Shown one piece after another: positions 56,235-64,000 of a stretch of DNA of 64,000 nt (its first letter is position 1; each line of letters opens with the position of its first letter). A program made the translations under genes and the position numbers. A model generated the notes under the pieces. That model did no database searches and had not been told where the DNA came from. It worked only from the letters and a program-made list of their open reading frames with translations. This DNA is from Enchytraeus crypticus (Eukaryota > Annelida > Clitellata > Enchytraeida > Enchytraeidae): the NCBI GenBank assembly GCA_905160935.1, contig CAJHZI010000414.1, forward strand, positions 1,637,501-1,701,500. The letters are read 5' to 3'.

Positions 56235-57080
56235 AAATATACCTTCCCCATAAATGTAATTACTGTCCTACATTGATCGCTTTAAGATGGCAACATTTAT
56301 CAAAGAAAAAAATTAATTGTACCTGTACAATCATTTCCGCTATTGTGCCTTAGACAAGTATTTAATTGACAATGAAACTTAATTTAATAATTAATGGCAT
56401 CCACCTTTGATTTAATTACGACTTAGTCACCTATGTGAACTACTGACAGTCAAAAGTAAAGTGATTAAAAGCGGTATTTAAAAGTGCGCATTTTCATTAA
56501 GACAAATTTGCACCTGGTGTCGAAGGGTCACCATTGATTGATCTTTACTGTTAACGTTGCTTCTAAAGAAAGGAAGCCTCACAGACTAAGCGTAATTTTC
56601 ATCGACATGTCTGAGTCTTTGATGCTCTTCTAATTACAGATCAATTTCCATGTTGAACCTTCACATTTGACTGCAAGAGCACTTGTGAAACGTTATATAT
56701 TCTACTGTTCTACTAGTGTACTACAGAGAAATAGAGGATCTACAGGAAAGACCTAATTACCTACGTGCTAATGCGCTGCAATTGTTCAGTTGTAGTGAAT
56801 ATTTACAGATTATTAACCTTTATAATAGAAAATTTGTGATAAATGTAAAACAAAATTGAAGTTCAGTTTTGGTCTGCATAGCCTACATGTAGGCCAATAT
56901 GAATGAAGTCATTAAAAAACGTTCATTTAGCTTCTCCGGCAATTGATCTGTTAAATGAACTTTCAAGCAGAGTACAAGGCAACCTTTATCATCGTCGACT
57001 GGAGAGCCTTGGATTCAGCAATGTTAGTCTGAATGTGTGATAAGCTATAACGCGTTACTGATGGCATCTATTAAATTCCT
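56235..57080. other. Intergenic, no gene seen
   Basis: AT-rich, no supported feature. Confidence 0.5.
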
Positions 57081-57085
57081 TAAAA

Positions 57086-57238
57086 AGGCTGGAGCCAGTG
57101 GCGATGTCGGTAAGATACTCGACCGCGCATCAGTGTGTGCGGGTTCTGGGCACATATCCTGGGCTCGCCCGTCACTGACATCGCTTTCGAGTGAGGAAAC
57201 TGACGTTAACATTAGCTTTACTAGCTTTACTTTTTATT
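57086..57238 (+). repeat. SINE-1 copy, most complete
   Basis: Structure, 5' to 3': tRNA-like head GGCTGGAGCCAGTGGCGATG, A-box-like TGGCGATGTCGGTAAG, a B-box region around TGTGCGGGTTCTGGG (with a small insertion), CTCGCCCGTCACTGACATCG, then the tail TTTCGAGTGAGGAAACTGAC, GTTAACATTAGCTTTACTAG. Expected to be transcribed by RNA polymerase III and mobilised by a LINE (family knowledge). Confidence 0.8.
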
Positions 57239-57319
57239 AAAGGCATATTGTCTAACACTGGCTGGTGTATTATTTAATAGGCCTACGTCATCTTCATTGT
57301 CATCAGCGTCACCATCATC

Positions 57320-57570
57320 ATCTTCCCTTGAATATCAGTTCAACTAAAGTCGGGATACATTTGTACATGTACCGTTTATTGACTTCTCATAAATAATGAA
57401 ATAGAACCAAAGTAAAAAAGGATACGAATAGTGTCCCGACTTATTTTGCATTCGTTTTAGAAAATGTAATATCTATTTCTGGAGCTTATGGATATTAGCG
57501 CTTTATCGCCTTTTACGACACGTGCAGCCCACGATTAGGCTACTCTTAATCAACCCGGACACCACTGGTA
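57320..57570. repeat. Dispersed low-copy repeat patches
   Basis: CTTCCCTTGAATATCAGTTC (57325) matches 43716-43735; CGCCTTTTACGACACGTGCA (57508) resembles part of dispersed repeat D. Both short. Confidence 0.35.
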
Positions 57571-57914
57571 ATTAAATAGGCATGCATCAGATGTATCAAA
57601 TTGTTCCGTTGTCCTTTCTTAAAGGCAATTGTATTTGCCTACGAGATTGATTTAACTTTATTAACAATAGCTTTCATTTTATAACTCAGTTATCAACGAG
57701 ACACTAAGATCTAGCCAATTATTTCAGCCTGATTAAATCAGTTACGAATTGTAGAGAAATGTTTAGATTCAAAAGACGAGTAGAGCGTGCTTATATTGCT
57801 TTAAATATTATATCCTCCATATTGAATCCCAAACAGGCCGTGCTGTTGTGGTTACAGTTTACATCTTACCTGTTATCTACTTGATAATCTTCTTCTTTTG
57901 TAAAGGTAAAAACT

Positions 57915-58058
57915 AAAACTAATGTTAACGTCAGTTTTCTCACTAGAAAGTGATGTCAGTGACGGGCGAGCCCAGAATTGAACCCCGATGACAGAATGTG
58001 AACATACTGATCCGCGGTAGAATATCTTACCGACATCGTCACTGGCTCGAGTCAGTTG
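57915..58058 (-). repeat. SINE-1 copy
   Basis: Nearly consensus, with a small insertion (GATGACAGAATGTGAA) in the middle. Minus-strand head CTCGAGCCAGTGACGATGTC. Confidence 0.8.
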
Positions 58059-58516
58059 TAAGGTTGGTTGTTAAGTCTAGTAGAAGAACTGACTGCCGCT
58101 GGTGAAGCCAAAAAGGATATGAAAGTTTATTTCTTTATTTATTTTACTTAATTAATATGAACACCAAAAAAGAGGCATACAACCCTTTACAGCTCACAAA
58201 AGATACAGTCAATCTCCTAAAAGTAATACTTAAACATAAACTAATAGTGAATCAAGATGAATTTTAAATGGAAAAATTAAGAATTGAAAGTAAAATAAGT
58301 AATAATAATAGGCATGCACAAGCAATTAAATAAGCAGATGAATATCAGAAAAAAATTGAAATTAGAATAATAAGAACAAACTCATTACATGCTCCTGTAT
58401 ACTACCGTGTGAAAAACACCAACGCTAACATATGCCAGCCTTCTCAAGAACACACGTATTTTATCTTAAAGCTTAATAGAAGCTGATACTCTACGTTAGG
58501 ATATACATGCATGTTG

Positions 58517-58524
<8 letters not shown>

Positions 58525-58552
<28 letters not shown>

Positions 58553-58575
58553 GTCTCTCTATCTCTCTCTAGTGT
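58525..58575. repeat. (CT)n microsatellite
   Basis: CT tract with TAGTCTCTC interruptions, followed by the GTGTTCTACCAAGTGGCAAG segment. Confidence 0.95.
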
Positions 58576-58689
58576 TCTACCAAGTGGCAAGTGCAAAGTA
58601 CAAATTCGTACTCACAGTGACTCCATTGATCTCCAACTTCATCCCATCACAAAGACTATGCCCTACCATTACCTTAATGTACCCTTTAA

Positions 58690-58815
58690 CTTGGGAAAAT
58701 ATACCTTCTGAGGGAGCTTCCCGTTACATTCCTCAGTTATTGCTTAGTCGCTGCTTACGACACGCACATTATATTGTTGGCCTATTCTACAGTGACCCGG
58801 ACACAATACGGCTTA
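58690..58815 (-). repeat. Dispersed repeat D, copy 2
   Basis: Minus strand: GTGTCCGGGTCACTGTAGAA, TAGGCCAACAATATAATG, TCGTAAGCAGCGACTAAG, matching 12550-12670 in order. Confidence 0.45.
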
Positions 58816-59311
58816 TGTTAATGAGATAATGTGCAATTTTAGTAATTAAAAGATAATAAAATGTACTCGTTTTTATAATCTACAAAAAGGTGGCCCACCT
58901 GCATGTGTTTGAAATAACCTTAAATATCCAATCCATCCTTGATAATACAACGGGGATACATTTTTACTAATCAGATATACAAATTACTTCGTTACTAGAA
59001 CACAAACAAACTTAACCATATCAATCTAAGCAAAACAATGCTGTAATTTGCTTTGAGATTTTTTAGCCAATTCAGAGAGCATTTTCTCTTGAGCTTCTTC
59101 TTCAGATTGACTGCAGGATAGAAATTTGCTCTCAAGTTTTGCTCCCTATTTGAAGGAGATCTTCATTTCGGATTTGTTAGATTCAAATGTCGCACGGGTA
59201 CGGTAAAGAAGTATACGATCATGTACAACAACACGGGTAAATTTGTGAAGGAAATACTTTAAAATACTTAAAAACTTAAAATACTTTAAAATACTTTAGG
59301 CGAGGTAAAAA

Positions 59312-59455
59312 GTAAAAGTAAACACGCAGTTTAGTGAAATGTTCAACCACGTTGATATCTATCACTTTTTATACCAAAGTTTAAAAAGTTAGGCAATTTA
59401 GTCTATTTTCCGTATAACCAGTACCAGCGCGGCTTGAATTCGAACCCACAAAAAG
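59312..59455 (-). repeat. SINE-2 copy, internally deleted
   Basis: Body TTTAGTGAAATGTTCAACCA ... AGTTAGGCAATTTAGTCTAT joined to CAGCGCGGCTTGAATTCGAA; about 50 bp of the middle is missing. Confidence 0.75.
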
Positions 59456-59878
59456 AAAAAAACGAAAAGCATCTTCTATTTATCTAAGTAGAAGACGCTA
59501 CAATTATTTGAATTCATTTCTAAGAAACATAACGGCCTTCCGGAGGCAAATACAGGTTGCGCCAGTTATATGGAAAACACTAGGATAGCGAGAGGTGTAT
59601 ATTAATAGCAAATTTGCTATACCTCATCCAAGAAAGAGATCCGGAAGATCAAAAATAATGAGCTTAGAAATTTACTTACTGTTAGCGAATGGAAGTCTAC
59701 AGTATATCATAGCTTTGGATATTGCTATTTCATAAATTCAGGCAGATCTTATCTAAGCAGCCTAGCTGATAATCAGTTATAGGGTATTCGTCAAATTAGG
59801 AACACGAGGTCGCAAGAAACACTCATAGGCAAATAGATCTCTCTCAAACAGTGTCACTGAAGATCTCGACCAGTAAAC

Positions 59879-63180
<3,302 letters not shown>

Positions 63181-63299
63181 GTTTGTAGCATGGTTGAACC
63201 CATAGTAGTATGGTTCAAACCACAGTAACATTATTCAACCCACAGTGAGTTCAACCTGTATTTTGTATGAGCAGATACTTCATATTAATTATACTATTA

Positions 63300-63612
63300 T
63301 AGAAAGGTCAATGACGGTTGATGGGCAAACAGGATTGTTTTCTCAGGGAATTACGAACACTGCCCAGTAAATGTTAGTCGAAGCTGAGGTAGATATAGGG
63401 GGCCCACTTCGTCATAAGCAGAATCCCCCAAGTATAATGGTGTATCAAAAGGAATGTTACAGATGATTTAAAGATCCACTCGTATATGGACATGAAGAGA
63501 AAGGCGGAAGATAGAGATGAGTAGAGGCGCTATATACCATGGAACTGCTAGTAGGCAGTTCACTGAGATAGAGAGAGTGAGAGAGAGAGAGAGGGAGAGA
63601 GAGAGAGAAGTC
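63300..63612 (+). mobile_element. RTE-like LINE 3' end (repeat A), with (GA)n tail
   Basis: Covers the longest nucleotide copy of the family end: GGGCAAACAGGATTGTTTTC, TGTTAGTCGAAGCTGAGG, AAAGATCCACTCGTATATGG, TATATACCATGGAACTGC, then CACTGAGATAGAGAGAG and GA microsatellite. Coding frame is lost. In the carboxypeptidase intron after exon 4. Confidence 0.75.
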
Positions 63613-63614
63613 AT

Positions 63615-64000
63615 TGAAGGCCCTTTATGTAGTACTTATTTTTGCCATCTAGAAAAGTTCGTAGTATACAACATTGTTGAAATAAAGTTCATACATGCAC
63701 ATCAATTTCTTTCAATAACTTATGACTGATTCATCAATTAGACGATACAAAGGAACTTTTATTGTTGTCGTCGAATAATGAATTGCAAAGTTTCATTGGA
63801 TTGCGTAATCCACCATAATATACTATAATAGAATACACGTATAATACGATACAGATATAGGACCATAATGCTATCTCGTAACAAGTTTAAGACATGAGAA
63901 GAGACGGATCATTATATTTAATATCTTTGTTAATCTGTTACGAAGTATCCGAACAAACTCAAATAAATATTAAAGGGATCCCTTTGGTCCCACTTGTTTT
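63615..64000. other. Window end, no gene seen
   Basis: AT-rich intron sequence of the carboxypeptidase gene; no exon recognised. Confidence 0.5.

Overview
This is an AT-rich, intron-rich, repeat-rich metazoan nuclear window. The introns follow GT-AG, the standard genetic code holds throughout, and there are non-LTR retrotransposons, tRNA-derived SINEs, minisatellites and long (TA)n tracts. The gene set (FOXO, a HUNK-type kinase, a probable RUNX terminal exon, a secreted M14 carboxypeptidase) points to an animal. The divergence and repeat content fit an invertebrate, but the phylum cannot be fixed from the sequence alone.

Layout. 1-3342 is probably an intron of a gene that starts left of the window; it carries a degraded LINE reverse transcriptase and a minisatellite full of CACGTG E-boxes. 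3343-4514 (+) is a terminal coding exon ending in WRPY, probably RUNX. 7613-11482 (-) is a three-exon gene for a 637-residue protein with a psq-type helix-turn-helix. 12.5-15.5 kb holds a broken L2/CR1-like LINE plus an inverted copy of its tail. 17713-19984 (+) is a complete two-exon FOXO gene, split at the GWK/NSIRHN site inside the forkhead domain. 22.8-24.1 kb is minisatellite. 25047-54294 (-) is a complete HUNK-type AMPK-related kinase. Twelve coding exons are assembled here from conserved motifs, splice sites and reading phase, and the phases join with no frame error to give about 963 residues. 59879-63180 (+) holds the first four coding exons of an M14 carboxypeptidase (signal peptide and propeptide); its catalytic exons lie beyond the window.

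The introns, mainly those of HUNK, carry most of the mobile DNA. There are three insertions of one LINE family with a CCHC and restriction-like endonuclease C terminus, all lying in TAA-type microsatellite. An RTE-like LINE family ends in (GA)n. Two tRNA-derived SINE families are present, and one of their tails also occurs on a different tRNA-like head. A roughly 750-bp long-inverted-repeat element sits in (TA)n, and smaller hairpin elements lie in the FOXO and psq-gene introns.

The genes do not form an operon. FOXO and RUNX are transcription factors, HUNK is a signalling kinase and the carboxypeptidase is secreted; no joint system is visible. The most notable points are the TAA-associated LINE family, the long insert in the HUNK activation segment, the FOXO protein with only one clear AKT-type site, the E-box minisatellite beside the putative RUNX exon, and SINE tail sharing.
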